Shown here: positions 11,506 to 22,589 of the stretch, piece by piece
Position numbering within the stretch: position 1 is the first letter of the stretch
Layout: each line of letters opens with the position of its first letter
NCBI GenBank assembly: GCA_029844215.1
Contig: CM056734.1
Span: 19,726,501-19,790,500 of the forward strand
Direction: 5' to 3'
Length of the DNA stretch: 64,000 bases
Source of the DNA: Przewalskia tangutica
Lineage: Eukaryota > Streptophyta > Magnoliopsida > Solanales > Solanaceae
The notes under the pieces: model-generated
What the model was told of the DNA's origin: nothing
The model's database searches: none
The model's input: only the letters and a program-made list of their open reading frames with translations
Made by a program: the position numbers and the translations under genes

Positions 11506-12420
11506 TGTTGGGTCCCGTGGGCTACAGATTCGTAAAACGTAAGATAAAAATCGCAAAACTACGAACAACAAAAAAAGTCACTGGATGTTGCCTTCAATGT
11601 TGGGTCAACATCTGAGGCAACATTGTAATAAAACAGAATAAACCTTGTTAGAGTAAATGCAGCGGATAAGTGAAAGAACACAAGGTTTATATTTCAAGGG
11701 TATATATAAATATATCCCTTGATGGTCGATGACCAAACAAATTGTATAAAATATATACAATTACAAAGAATTTCTTTTTACAAATTGAGCGTTACAAAAG
11801 AAAAAGAAATTACATACAAAAATGAAATCGCAGATGACTTCGCCTAAAGTTATAAAATCTAAAAGATAAAAGACAACATCTTCATTACAATCACTTGAAC
11901 AATAAGCTTAATCTAGAATAGAGATAGTGATTAAAATGTGGGATAAGATGTTGTTAAAACAACTTTAGGCTAAAAGATTGATCCAGTTTTCTAAGGTAAA
12001 ATCCGAGAGCTCTCTTGAAAGTTCTTCTTCTCTAAATCTGGATATCGATACTTGTGAAGCTCTCCTCTATTTATAGTGTTGAGCTTCCCTTGAAATCATC
12101 ACTGATGGTTGAGGAGGTTGAGCAAAAGATGACAGCAGTTTGGACCGAGTCTTCCTCCTAAAAATTCTCAACGCTCTGGACTTGGTCTTCGCTGTTTTCT
12201 CTCCACGTTTTGATTTGGTCTTTCACCACATTTTAAACACAACAATCTGATAAGCTTGCCTATGTCATTTTTACTCGCAGTAACTTCACTGCTTAGGCCG
12301 GAAGAATAGGCAAAACAGTTACATAGATGTTGACAGAAATGTTGTCGCAAGATCGCAGACAATATCCTGAAAATGTTGTCTTGTACTTTCGCATATGTTA
12401 TCACAACATTCTATCCAACA
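11506..12420 (-). repeat. 5' LTR of the SIRE-like element
   Basis: On the minus strand it starts TGTTGGATAG (12420) and ends GGGACCCAACA (11506), beside the primer site. TGTTGG...CCAACA ends make this boundary the best parse; an alternative right end is 12426. Length about 915 bp. It contains many ATGTTG/CAACAT words, also scattered through the internal region. Confidence 0.7.
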
Positions 12421-12672
12421 TCAACAAATAATATTATGTACTAAGTATTGAGCAGTGATATTTATTGCTGAGTGATAAATAAGGAATAATATCTTAAGAA
12501 ACAGGTATGACCAAGTAATATCACCAATTGTGATTTCTGTAATCAAATTAATTGAACTATTCGGATGTTTATTCGAATATTTTTAATTTTCTCAAAAGAA
12601 ACTAAGATGGGTATTACTTTACCAAAAAGGCATTTGAAATGTATTAAGTTTCTTATTATGGAACACCATAAT
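12421..12672. other. intergenic, AT-rich
   Basis: No gene or repeat boundary recognised. Confidence 0.5.
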
Positions 12673-13389
12673 TAGTGTTGTTATTGGTCCGGATCGGTCC
12701 GGGTATCCACTTACCGAAATCGGTCCGATAAGATCGTCCGATCGTCTCGATCGATAAGGTTTCGGTCCGAACGAGATCCGGCCCCGATCGAACCTTATCG
12801 GTCCTGGTTCTGTCCGACCGTAAGAATTTTTCGGGTCGAGTCAAATTTTTTTTTAAATTGAATTTCCAATACTGAAATTGACATTCTCGGACACATTACC
12901 ACGAAATTTTTACGTTGAAATATATTGTATAGCGCGAGATATTTAGATTTGAAAATGGACAATTGGTAACAATTTGGGGTAAAAGTGAAATTGATTGGCA
13001 AGACGGATGTTTTTTGAGAAATTGGCTGCTCCAAACTGCTTTAGCTGTTTGTCCGGCCCTATCTCGAAAAAATACGCGAAATCAAAAAAACATTAGGTCA
13101 AACGGACATCCGAGCGCAAAGTTATGACCATTTAAAGTTTCATTAATTTACAACTAATTAGAGCCGCGAGGGGACTGGCCGGGCTTGCCGGGCCGAGGGG
13201 AATCAAAGGGGTGGGGTGGGGGGTGTTACCGGATATTTTACCGGGTTACCGGTCCGGCTCTTTATCGGTCCGGGTATTTTTTTGGTACTTGTATCCGGAC
13301 CGTTAAGGTTTCGATCCGAGTATCGGTCCGGGTTTATCGATCCGGTTTTCAGGTAATTATCGGGAGTATCCGGACCGCTAACAGTCCTA
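12673..13389. mobile_element. non-autonomous hAT-type element
   Basis: Both ends show TAG...CTA terminal inverted repeats: left TAGTGTTGTTATTGGTCCGG, right (reverse complement) TAGGACTGTTAGCGGTCCGG. It is flanked by 8-base near-duplicates, ACCATAAT (12665-12672) and ATCATAAT (13390-13397), the TSD length of hAT transposons. The outer 180-250 bases at each end are crowded with GGTCCGG/CCGGACC words in both orientations, so the element can fold on itself. The middle (12850-13160) is AT-rich and has no transposase. The short open frames in it are not genes. Confidence 0.8.
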
Positions 13390-14187
13390 ATCATAATAGC
13401 CAAAATAATTTATTAGTAAATACATAATTATGATAGGTCAAGTAAAAGTAAGGATAGAACGAGTTGAGTCATTCTGTTTGGGAGGGAGAGCGTAATATAA
13501 TTTAATGAATGCGTGCTTTCAAAACTTCTATCCGTTTTATATGTGACTTTCAAGAAATGTTGGATCAAAACTTCTGTAATTTCATACGTAGAATTATTTA
13601 AAAGTTTTTATAATTACAAAAAACAAAATTATAAATATATGTTGGGCCCTTGCTGGCGGGCTCCGGTATCTAGTCATCTGGAATATGTATGTAAAGAATG
13701 GTCAGCCAGTTCCAGGATCTGACACTTGGAGAGGTATGGAATATGTATAACGGTATAATATTCAACATCCCTAATACGATGTTTGGTGTGCAATTTAGAA
13801 AATCACATTACTAATATATGTACAATTATGAGGGAATTTATGTATCATTTTATACAAGATAAAATACATGAATAATTAATATATAAATAATATATTCTGC
13901 ATAAAATAATATATAAATTATGTTATAATTAATCTCTATTTTATTAATATCTACATAACTCTAACCGGCTCCTAAGTATATGCCTACTGGAATTAAACAT
14001 CAACCAGAAAAATGAAAAGAGTGAAGCGAAATAACTATTTTATGAAAATAAGATTTGTGAAGTAAAGAAGAATCATTTTCTCGCTTATCTGCCGAGAGAA
14101 CTTAAGATATTAAGAGTGTTCCTCCTGAATTTCCCCAAATATCATTAAAAAAAAGATAGACACTCTACAACACACTTCCATTCATGA
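13390..14187. other. intergenic, AT-rich
   Basis: No convincing coding sequence. A short GC-rich patch at 13640-13730 stands out from AT-rich surroundings but has no boundaries I can name. Confidence 0.5.
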
Positions 14188-14202
14188 ATTACTAGAACAC
14201 TA

Positions 14203-14403
14203 CACTGCATGAGCAGAATGCAGCCAGAAGAAAGAGAAATACGACCGCAAGGCCACGAGTTCGATCCTCGCATAAACCTTTCTTGTTGGCGCACACACTG
14301 GCTGCCAAGTGTGGTTTCTACGACGTGGTTTGCAGTGCGTCGATCCCGAGTTTACCCTGCGACTGAAAGAAGAATGGCGATGGCCTTCACAACAAAAAAA
14401 AAA
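14203..14403 (+). mobile_element. SINE (tRNA-derived) with perfect TSD
   Basis: About 200 bp ending in a poly(A) run, with a box-B-like GAGTTCGATCCTCG near 14257. It is flanked by AATTACTAGAACACTA on the left (14187-14202) and on the right (14404-14419), a perfect 16-base duplication. Its 3' half (GTGGTTT, GACGTGGTTTGCAG, GAGTTTACCCTG) is shared with the minus-strand SINE at 49126-49365, so they are one family or close relatives. The box A region is degenerate. Confidence 0.9.
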
Positions 14404-14419
14404 AATTACTAGAACACTA

Positions 14420-14952
14420 TACATCTTGTGTATTTATTTATTTTTATTTACATTTATTGTTCTTCCTCTTTCTTTTACTTCAGTTGGTTTTATGTTAACA
14501 AGTTATATCATTGACTTAGACTTATATTTACTACTCTTAATAAGAGTGAATTGAGAGGAGCTTTCCGTTAAGTAGTGAAACCAACTTAGCTACGCTCATC
14601 GGTGAACAACGATTGTAAAACTAATCTGACCTAGAAATGTTGCAAACATCCCCAAAAAGATGCAAACTGTAGTACTAGTTTACTACTCTTCACTCGATGA
14701 CTTTACTTTGCCGGTTTTAATTCTTCAACTTATTAAAATTAATCAATTCATCCAACTTCCCTACGTTCACATGTCAAAAAAATCAACACTATAGACATAA
14801 ATAAAATGACGATATTTTCTTGTTATCTCTAACCACCAAATAACCCCTAGAGAGAACAATCTCATTAATGGAAGTATTCCATATTTCCATTTTCATTTCG
14901 TGAGATTGGTTATCAAGTTAATAAGCAATGGAGTAGTTGATAAATCCAAATT
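14420..14952. other. intergenic
   Basis: AT-rich; no gene, repeat boundary or promoter that I can support. Confidence 0.5.
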
Positions 14953-14968
14953 AAAAATAGACTGATCA

Positions 14969-15254
14969 TGTCCTCCGGGGCTTAGTCTAGTGGTAAAGTC
15001 TGGACGCTATAAGACGCTCTGGCATGGACAGCGTGGGTTCGATTCTCGCGGCGAAGAAGTGCGTGTTGGGAATTTGGCCATGCCGTTGATCGGTTGTATC
15101 TTCATCGACCAGACGCCTCGTAAACTTCTTGGAGACATCTCGCGATTCTTGGTGATGTTGTTGAAGGACCGATGCCATCACCTCGAAAACGATTGGGTAA
15201 TACCAGTGAAGTAGTCACACGCAAATCTGAAAACCTCTATTATCAAAAAAAAAA
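14969..15254 (+). mobile_element. SINE (tRNA-derived) with perfect TSD
   Basis: Polymerase III boxes are clear: box A TTAGTCTAGTGG at about 14982-14993 and box B GGTTCGATTC at 15036-15045, at normal spacing. The body ends in a long A run. AAAAATAGACTGATCA occurs on both sides (14953-14968 and 15255-15270), a perfect 16-base TSD. The 3' part does not resemble the other SINEs here, so it is a different family. Intact boxes suggest relatively recent insertion. Confidence 0.92.
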
Positions 15255-15270
15255 AAAAATAGACTGATCA

Positions 15271-15760
15271 GAGAGAGAGGGGGAATATGTGTTCCCCAAT
15301 ACCAGACAGGCGAGGCCTCAGGTAATGGGATTTTAGCCACCTTTACCTTTAATATTCTTTTCATCTGAATGACGGACAGGTTATGTGGCCCCTTGATTTC
15401 AATTTCATTGACAATGACATGAGAGACAATTACACAAATTATATATCTCATACTATATAGAATTCGTGTAGTTTCTTTGGATTTTCCTTTGAATTTTTTC
15501 GATTGCAGACATCCTCTCCTTATAATTGAGAATGACAAATTTCAAAATATTAATTCTAATAGTGTAAACCTTTGAGTATATATCGAATTGTCGGAAAGAA
15601 ATAAAAAATTCTGATATTTCGATTTTGGTTTGTCGGTACGATATTTGGTTAGATTATTAATAATTTTGTTATTTGGTAAGGTATTTAGAGAAAATATTGA
15701 AATATCGAATAAACTGGAATAGAAAAGAGAAAATGGAATTTTACCTTATTCAATTAGGTG
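15271..15760. other. intergenic; fragments of an ATATCGAA-rich repeat
   Basis: No gene. The stretch 15580-15740 carries repeated ATATCGAA and TTCGATTTTGG words, matching sequence at 16740-16800 on the other side of the solo LTR, whose right end reads TGAACACCTCTA. This looks like an old hAT-type element interrupted by the solo LTR, but I could not match its left end or a TSD. Confidence 0.4.
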
Positions 15761-15765
15761 ATATT

Positions 15766-16707
15766 TGTTGGAAATATTTATTAAACGTGAAATAAAGTTA
15801 ATCCTAATAATTATGACTCGAACAATTGGGGCCCCGCACGTATAGAAAACCTTGTTTCCACGCACGTGCATATGTAGTGCCAATGATCGTAATTTCCTTA
15901 ATGGAAGAGATATTGGTACGTATACGAATTGTTTTGAGACGTAAGGTAATAGACGGTTGGCCAAATGACGTAGGTTTCACGTTGATAAATGAATGAAGAA
16001 GTGTACAATGTGTTAAAAGATGAAACGAGTCCGCGGCGGCAAGGATCGTGGTGCTGGAGCGCCGCGGCGCCTTCATGCAGGGCCGCGACGCCAAGTCCTC
16101 GAGTTCGGCGCGCGCACCACTCGCAGGCCGCGCCGCCACGCATCTGGTTACGGCGCCACGCCGCCTCGCAGTGTCGCGCGCCGCGATCGCTCCGTTGGAG
16201 AGAATAAAAGCTGTCGTTTGAGCTGACTTTGGAGGATTAACTCTTCATTATTTTGCTCTTGAATTCAACCATTACTTGGCTGAATTGTAATTCCATACTA
16301 ATGACCATTACTTGGTCATTCAAAGCCATAAATTTGCTAGTTGGAGGGTCTTCTTCTCAACACTATAAAATGAGGTCTTTGGCTCATTTGCAAAACACAC
16401 TTGACATTTTTACCTAACAATTCTCTGAAATTGTCTTCCTCTCTTGCAATCACAAAACACTCAAAGATCTTTCTTCCCAAGCGAACACTTGAGTTCCCTT
16501 TGCTCATTTGTTTGATTGTTGTTTTATCTTGGGAGATAAGTTGTCATTACAACCGTTGAAAGGATATACGGGGCAATATTATCTTAAGGATAGATCAAGA
16601 ATTTGGTCGACTCAGCAAGCCCACTTGTTTGTTTATTTCTAGATTTCTTACACACTTGTTATTGTTGTTGCATTCTCATTTCCTTGTCTCTACACATATT
16701 TCCCCCA
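15766..16707 (+). repeat. solo LTR (copy A)
   Basis: Starts TGTTGGAAAT and ends TTTCCCCCA, flanked by ATATT on both sides (15761-15765 and 16708-16712). Internal LTR-like features: a TATA-type ACTATAAAATG near 16360 and a block TTTTATCTTGGGAGA...CTTAAGGATA...CGACTCAGCA shared with copy B at 26952-28066. A GC-rich block at 16020-16200, full of GCGCC/CGCGG words, lies before the TATA; open frames across it are by-products of GC content. No internal retrotransposon sequence follows, so it is a solo LTR. Confidence 0.7.
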
Positions 16708-16882
16708 ATATTAGTATAGCATTTAGAGAAATCAATTATCAAAAATATCGAACAGAAGTGTTTCAATTTTTTTATCGAACCAATCGATGAACACCTCTAA
16801 TTGATTCTCTTTTCTCAAATTTTAATACATAGTTAAATATGTTATGCTAAAATAGTTTTAAAATATTCTTAACATGATGTAA

Positions 16883-17333
16883 TGTGAAAGATCATGATGC
16901 TAGACATGATGAACCACTATAAGAGAATTGTATAGGATTAGGAGCTTGAGATTAACACAATAAATATCTCCATCATTTCTAATAGATAAAAATATCTAGG
17001 TACAATGTAGTTGGTATAGGTATACATAAAAGTGTATAGATACATTGAGGAGTGGGTCTATAAATACATTGTAACCAGATTCATTTTATGATTAAATAAG
17101 AATTCTTTTTCTCTCTTAAACTCTACATCTGCTCTTCTCGACTTCGACTTCATCTCCATTTCTTCTTCTAGTTTATTCTTCTCTCTTCATCTGCCATCTT
17201 CTCCATTTACACACACATCTTTTGCTTCTGCTGATTACAACATTTGGTCTTGTGATTGTTACATTCGAAGGCAAATCAGTGGCTCGCATTGGCCACTGGA
17301 TGAGGTAATTATCACAGATGTGATAATTTAACA
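16883..17333 (+). repeat. 5' LTR of the copia element
   Basis: 451 bp, TGTGAAAGAT...TTTAACA. Holds a GTCTATAAATACATTG TATA region near 17060, with pyrimidine-rich sequence (CTTCTC, TCATCTCC) after it. Confidence 0.95.
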
Positions 17334-17345
17334 TGGTATCAAAGC
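17334..17345 (+). other. primer-binding site
   Basis: TGGTATCAAAGC directly after the 5' LTR, complementary to the initiator tRNA-Met 3' end as in most copia elements. Confidence 0.9.
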
Positions 17346-17705
17346 TACAAACATCGATGATGTAGATTGAGGTAGTTCCTATCACATGCATGAAGGAATT
17401 CGAGGAATCTAGACATCCGGTGAGGAAATCTGTTTCTGTGGATTTTTTGAGGATTTTAAGATTCTAATTTGTAGTTGACTGGAGTAAGGAGAGTTAGATC
17501 TATAATTGCAATATATAGATTCATAATTTCTGTTATGAGAATTGAAGTATCAGCCTAAGTTCTGACTTTCTAGAAATCCATTAATTTCTGAAAATCTATA
17601 ACTGGAAGCTGAACACCGTTACATTAGTTTGATCTGGAAATTTGAATATATGAGTTGCTGGCTTTCTAATTTTGCGACTGAAGAATTTGTACTAGATCTG
17701 TTGTA

Positions 17706-18950
17706 TTGAATCTGTCTGCAATGGAGAATGTTGGTGAAGAACAGTCAAGCGAAACCACTACTATGACAGTAAACATAGACCACAATCATCCATTGTACCT
17801 TTTTCCATCTGATGCCCCAGGATCATTGTCAGTAGGTGTTATATTAAATGAAATGGATAATTACACATTATGGAGTAGGGAAATGAAGCTAGCTTTGTTG
17901 GGAAAGAACAAACTAGGATTTGTAGATGGAACTATAAAGAATGAAGCATTTCAGGGAGATATGGGAAGACTATGGTTGATGGGAAATGTAAATAAGAGTC
18001 TCTTCAGTGGTATGCTATTTAATTCAGATTCACATACTATTTGGGAAGAGTTAAAGGAGAGATTTGATAAGGTTAATAGTGCAAGAGCCCTTCAGCTGCA
18101 CAAGGAGATATTTACACTTCGACAGGGAACAATGCCAGTATCAGTGTATTATAGTAGGCTCAAGGACTTGTGGGATGAGTATGACTCAATCATGCCGCCA
18201 CCTGCCTGTTGTCCCAAGTCTAAGGAATTTGTCAATCACATGCACTACCAGAGAATGCTGCAGTTCCTGATGGGGCTGAATGAATGGTACAATCAAGCTA
18301 GGAGTCAGATTCTCATGATGCAGCAGATATCTAATCTAAATCAGGTCTATGCAATGGTAAACCAAAAGGAAAGCCAGAGGATAGTGGCAGGAAACAGTAG
18401 GGTGATGCAAGAGGCAATTGAGTCATCTGCAATGTTCACTTTTAAGAATGGAATAAGAGGTGGATGAAATGGAACTTAATCGCAGAAGAAGTCATATAAT
18501 CCAAATGCTTACTGTGACTTTTGTCATGGAAAGGGTCATGTTAGACAGGATTGCAACAAGATGAAGAAATGTGACTTCTGTCACAAGACAGGACATGTGG
18601 AGGATGACTGCTACAGGCTCATTGGTTACCCAGAGAATTTTAAGAGTAAGAATAAGAAAGCTTATGTTGTGACAGGAAATGATGCTTCTTATGATGGTGT
18701 TAGCAAGAACAATCATGGATACTGGCAGAACCAACAGAGGAGTCAATCTGCTGAAGGCTACAGTCCTAATCAGGAGGCTCAGTCATCAGTTATGCAACTA
18801 ACACCAAGCCAACAACATCAACTTCTTAGATTGCTGAATGAGAAGACTGATAGAATGGCATTAGCCAATCTGGCAGGTAAACACTTCTCTAATATTGAGG
18901 AATTAGTGAAGTGGATTGTAGACTCAGGAGCTACCAATCATATGGTTGGT
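17706..18950 (+). pseudogene. copia gag with two zinc knuckles and protease start
   Basis: From 17706 (likely start at the Met of MENVGEE, 17721) to 18467 the gag domain is open: HNHPLYLFPSDAPGS, NYTLWSREMKLALLGKNKLG, VYYSRLKDLWDEYDSIMP, RMLQFLMGLNEWYNQARSQI. This matches the Retrotran_gag_3 type copia gag. A frameshift near 18467 moves the rest to another frame, where two CCHC knuckles occur (CDFCHGKGHVRQDC near 18510 and CDFCHKTGHVEDDC at 18570-18611). The aspartic protease motif WIVDSGATNHM is at 18912-18944. Compared with the minus-strand relative, the gag is shortened by a few residues between GDMGR and LWLMGN. Confidence 0.9.
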
Positions 18951-20646
18951 AAAGGAGTTACTTACACAATACACATTTGGCAGAAAACACATGGAGTGTG
19001 CATCTACCAACTGCTGATTCTGCCAAGGTGACACATATAGGTGATTACAAGCTTGGAAAATGTGATGTTCTTAAGAATGTCTTGTGCATACCAACCTTCA
19101 AGTTTAATCTACTATCAGTTTTGAAAATAACCAAAGAGTTGAATTGTAGTGTCTCTTTCTTTCCATACTATTGTGTATTTTAGGACCTCTCATCTGGGAA
19201 GGTGAGGAGGGTTGGTAATGAAGAAGATGGGCTATACATAGTGTGTTTAGATCCACAGAATACGGAGTACCTGGTGAAGTGCATGGGAGCAGTGCAACCT
19301 GTTGATGCAGTGGTTTGACACCAAAGGTTGTGTCATGTGCTCATGAGTGTTTTGAGAAAAATTTCATCTCTCAGTAAGAATAAATCTCTTGTTATAGATA
19401 GATGTGAGATATGCCCCCTGGCTAGGCAAACAAGAGTACCCTTTCCTATTAGTACTAGTAGATCATCTAATGCATTTCAATTACTACATATTGATGTATG
19501 AGGTCCTTACAAGGTGGAAACACATGATGGAATGAGATATTTTTTGACAATAGTTGATGACTTCTCAAGGTGGACATGAATATTTCTCATGAGACTAAAA
19601 TCAGATGTATATACAGTGTTGAAGAATCTCTTTGTTAAAACCAGAACTCAGTTAAGACAGGAATTCAGAGAATCAAGTCAGATAATGACACTGAATTCTT
19701 TAACCATAATTGTAAAGAATTGTTTATCCAATATGGTGTAGTACATGAGAGTTCATGTCCATATTCACCACATCAAAATGGTGTAGTAGAGAAGAAGCAT
19801 AGACACATATTGGAGACTGCTAGAGCCATAAAGTTTCAGGCCAGTTTACCAGATAGGTTTTGGGGCCTTCTGGTGGAAGGAGCTGTGTATATTTTGAACA
19901 CGATCCCATCCACAGTTATAGGCAATAAATCACCCTATGAGATGTTGTACAATAAAGCACCATCACTTACTCATTTAAGAGTGATTGGATGTCTATGTTT
20001 TGCAACTAATCTAGTAAAGTAGGATAAGTTCAGTCCAAGAGCAATCAGGGCGGTGTTTCTTAGGTATGGTGTTGCACAAAAGGGTTACAAATTGTATGAC
20101 ATGGAGAATGATTCAATTTTTATGAGTAGGGATGTAGTGTTCATGGAGAGTGTTTTTCCATACAAGAGAGGAACTGATGATGATGCCATGAACCCCATCA
20201 AGTCACATGATCATTTTTGTTTTGAGGATTTAGTTTACCAGCAGACAGTTATAATTCCTCAAAATGTTCCACCTGAGTCAACACCTGTGATTTCAAATAC
20301 TCAGCAAGGTAATACACTGCAGGAACTTACTGAGGATCTTAACTCACAAGCACATCTTCCAGAATTATGTACTAGGAAGTCTACAAGATCCAGCAAACCT
20401 CTCATTTGGCACAAGAATTATGTTACTCAGCATGGTTCAGCCAATTGTCTATATTCTATATATGAAGCAGTGGATTATTCCAGACTGTCACCAAAATACC
20501 AGAGTTTTGTAGCCCACCTTTCAGACAACACTGAGCCATATTGTTACAAGGAAGCTGTCAAGGATGCAAGGTGGATTGAAGCAATGAAGGCTGAGATCCA
20601 GGCTTTGGAAGACAATGGCACTTGGAAATTGGTGTCACTTCTATAG
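18951..20646 (+). pseudogene. copia protease end and integrase
   Basis: Protease C terminus (CDVLKNVLCIPTFKFNLLSV, 19059-19120), gag-pre-integrase (CEICPLARQTRVPFP near 19405) and integrase. Stops sit where Trp is conserved: TGA at 19316-19318 (LWHQRL position), TGA at 19499-19501 (HIDVWGP) and TGA at 19577-19579. The second catalytic Asp is present (SDNDTEF, about 19680) and the Glu is in GVVEKKH (about 19785). The C-terminal integrase (MFLRYGVAQKGYKLYD, SRDVVFMESVFP) is open from 20053, and the RT start (WIEAMKAEIQALEDNGTWKL) begins before the TAG at 20644. Confidence 0.9.
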
Positions 20647-22110
20647 GGAAAGAAAGCCATAGGTCGTAGATGGGTATATAAAAGCAAATACAAAGCAACA
20701 GGAGAGGTGGAGAGGTATAAAGCAAGATTGGTTGCCAAGGGGTACAACCAGAAAGAAAGGCTAGATTATCAGGAAACCTTCTCTCCTGTAGTGAAAATGT
20801 CTACTGTGAGATCAGTGATCTCACTTGCAGCAGCAAGAAATTGGCCAATACACTAGATGGATGTGTATAATGCCTTCTTGCAAGAAGACTTGTATGAAGA
20901 GGTTTATATGACAATCCCAGAAGGTTTCACCATGGACCATGGACAGAAACAAATCTGCAGACTCTTAAAATCTCTATATGGGCTGAAACAAGCTTCAAGG
21001 CAATGGAATATTAAGCTTACCACAACCTTGATAGATTCAGGTTTCAAGCAAAGTCATAGAGATTACTCACTGTTTACCAAAAATGAGAATGAGAGCATTG
21101 TGGTTATCCTGGTGTATGTAGATGATCTACTGGTCACAGGTAATAGCATGTCTCTTATTCAGTCCACAAAGGATATTTTAAAATCAGCCTTTAAGATTAA
21201 GGATTTGGGAGAGCTCAGATATTTTCTTGGCATAGAGTTTGCCAGAAATAATGAAGGCATACTCATGAATCAAAGAAGATATGCATTAGAGTTAGTCTCA
21301 GATTTGGGATTGTCAGGAGCTAGGGCTGCATCTACACCTATGGATATGAATATGAAGTTCACTACTGCAGAATTTGATCACCACGTTGTGACTACAACAA
21401 CAGACACATGTTCTAAGAAACCAACAGATCAGCTCTTATCTGATCCCACTGCATACAGAAGGTTGATTGGAAGGTTGTTGTATTTGACAAACACACGACC
21501 TGATATTACTTTCCCAGTACAATGCTTGAGTCAATTTATGCAGGCACCCAAAGAATCACACGTGAAAGCAGGGTTAAGACTTGTCCGATATATTAAGCAA
21601 GAACCAGGCTTGGGGATCCTCTTGCAGAGTTCTAGTACACAAGAGCTGATGGTGTTTTGTGATTCAGACTGAGCATCGTGTGTTAATAGCAGGAAGTCAG
21701 TGACAGGTTATATGGTATTCTTTGGTAGTTCACTTGTCTCATGGAAATCCAAGAAGCAGAATACAATGTCAAAGAGCTCTGCCGAGGCTGAATATAGAGC
21801 ACCGCAAGATCTCGCGTCAAGCATCGCGGGCTGGGCTCTGTCGGAGATCGAGTCAAATTAAGGACACCAGTTCCTGTGTATACCGATAGTAAGTCTGCTA
21901 TACAAATCGCAGCCAATCCAGTGTTTCACGAAAGGACAAAGCATATTGACATTGATTGTCACTTTATAAGGGAACATATTCACTGAGGGATGGTGTCTAC
22001 AACATTCTTGCCATCTGAAGAACAACCTGCAGACATACTGACAAAGGCTCTTGGTCGACCTCAACATCTTCATCTCAAGTCCAAGTTAGGGATGAAGAAT
22101 ATCTTCATGG
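20647..22110 (+). pseudogene. copia reverse transcriptase and RNase H
   Basis: RT begins KKAIGRRWVYK at about 20653 and carries ARLVAKGYNQKE. A TAG at 20854-20856 replaces the Gln of the conserved HQMDVYNAFL. From 20857 to 21672 the frame is open, with the catalytic YVDD at 21115-21126, SLYGLKQASRQWN and RLIGRLLYLTNTRPDI. A TGA at 21670-21672 replaces the Trp of SDWASC. The RNase H end is present (SWKSKKQNTMSKSSAEAEYR near 21740-21800; HERTKHIDIDCHFI near 21930; ADILTKAL near 22030), but 21800-21870 is scrambled and GC-rich. Ends just before the polypurine tract. Confidence 0.92.
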
Positions 22111-22128
22111 CCCCTAACTTGAGGGGTG

Positions 22129-22584
22129 TGTGAAAGATCATGATGTTAGACATTCTGAACCACCATAAGAGAATTGTATAGGATTAGGAGCTTGAGATTA
22201 ACACAATAAATATCTCCATCATTTCTAATAGATAAAAATATCTAGGTACATTGTAATTGGTATAGGTACACATAAAAATGTCTAGATACATTGAGGAGTG
22301 GGTCTATAAATACATTGTAACCAGATACGTTTTATGATTAAATAAGAATTCTCTCTCTCTCTTAAACTCTACATCTGTTCTTCTCTCTTCTCGACCTCGA
22401 CTTCATCTCCACTTCTTCTGCTAGTTTATTCTTCTCTCTTCATCTGCCATCTTCTCCATTTACACACACATCTTTTGCTTCTGCTGATTACAACACTTGG
22501 TCTTGTGATTGTTACATTCGAAGGCAAACCAGTGGCTCATTGGCCATTGGATGAGGTAATTATCACAGATGTAATAATTTAACA
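22129..22584 (+). repeat. 3' LTR of the copia element
   Basis: 456 bp, TGTGAAAGAT...TTTAACA, preceded by the purine-rich CTTGAGGGGTG and followed by TSD TGTAA. Confidence 0.95.
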
Positions 22585-22589
22585 TGTAA

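Larger units (their letters stand above)
4919..12420 (-). mobile_element. SIRE/Maximus-like Ty1/copia element, 5' LTR to env-like region
   Basis: Read on the minus strand the order is 5' LTR (12420-11506), an initiator-Met type primer site (11503-11491), gag (11469 down to about 9780), protease and integrase (9760-8562), reverse transcriptase and RNase H (8511-6443), a spacer, and a further downstream open region (5569-4919). A third coding region after pol, a gag with a long coiled-coil tail and a Met primer site fit the SIRE/Maximus lineage. The element is cut at 4918 by the gypsy insertion; its 3' LTR is not in the window. Frameshifts, nonsense codons and lost catalytic residues show it is dead. 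Confidence 0.85.
16883..22584 (+). mobile_element. complete but inactive Ty1/copia element
   Basis: 5702 bp, flanked by TGTAA on both sides (16878-16882 and 22585-22589). LTRs are 16883-17333 and 22129-22584, similar along their length. Order: LTR, Met-type primer site, gag, protease, integrase, RT, RNase H, polypurine tract, LTR. Coding capacity is lost by nonsense codons and frameshifts. Its protein sequences are close to those of the minus-strand copia element at 28067-49436, but the LTRs of the two are unrelated by eye. Confidence 0.95.

Noticed and set aside
14200..14424. Open frames over the SINE
   Set aside because: They follow tRNA-derived and poly(A) sequence with TSDs; no protein similarity.
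14982..15045. Possible functional tRNA gene from the box A and box B
   Set aside because: No cloverleaf can be folded with a proper acceptor stem, and the unit ends in poly(A) with a TSD, so it is a SINE.
15898..16226. GC-rich overlapping open frames (Arg/Ala-rich)
   Set aside because: Overlapping frames on both strands caused by GC content inside a solo LTR.
15540..16805. A hAT-type element around solo LTR A, ending TGAACACCTCTA
   Set aside because: The right end looks like a hAT end, but the left end and an 8-base TSD could not be matched; kept only as a note.
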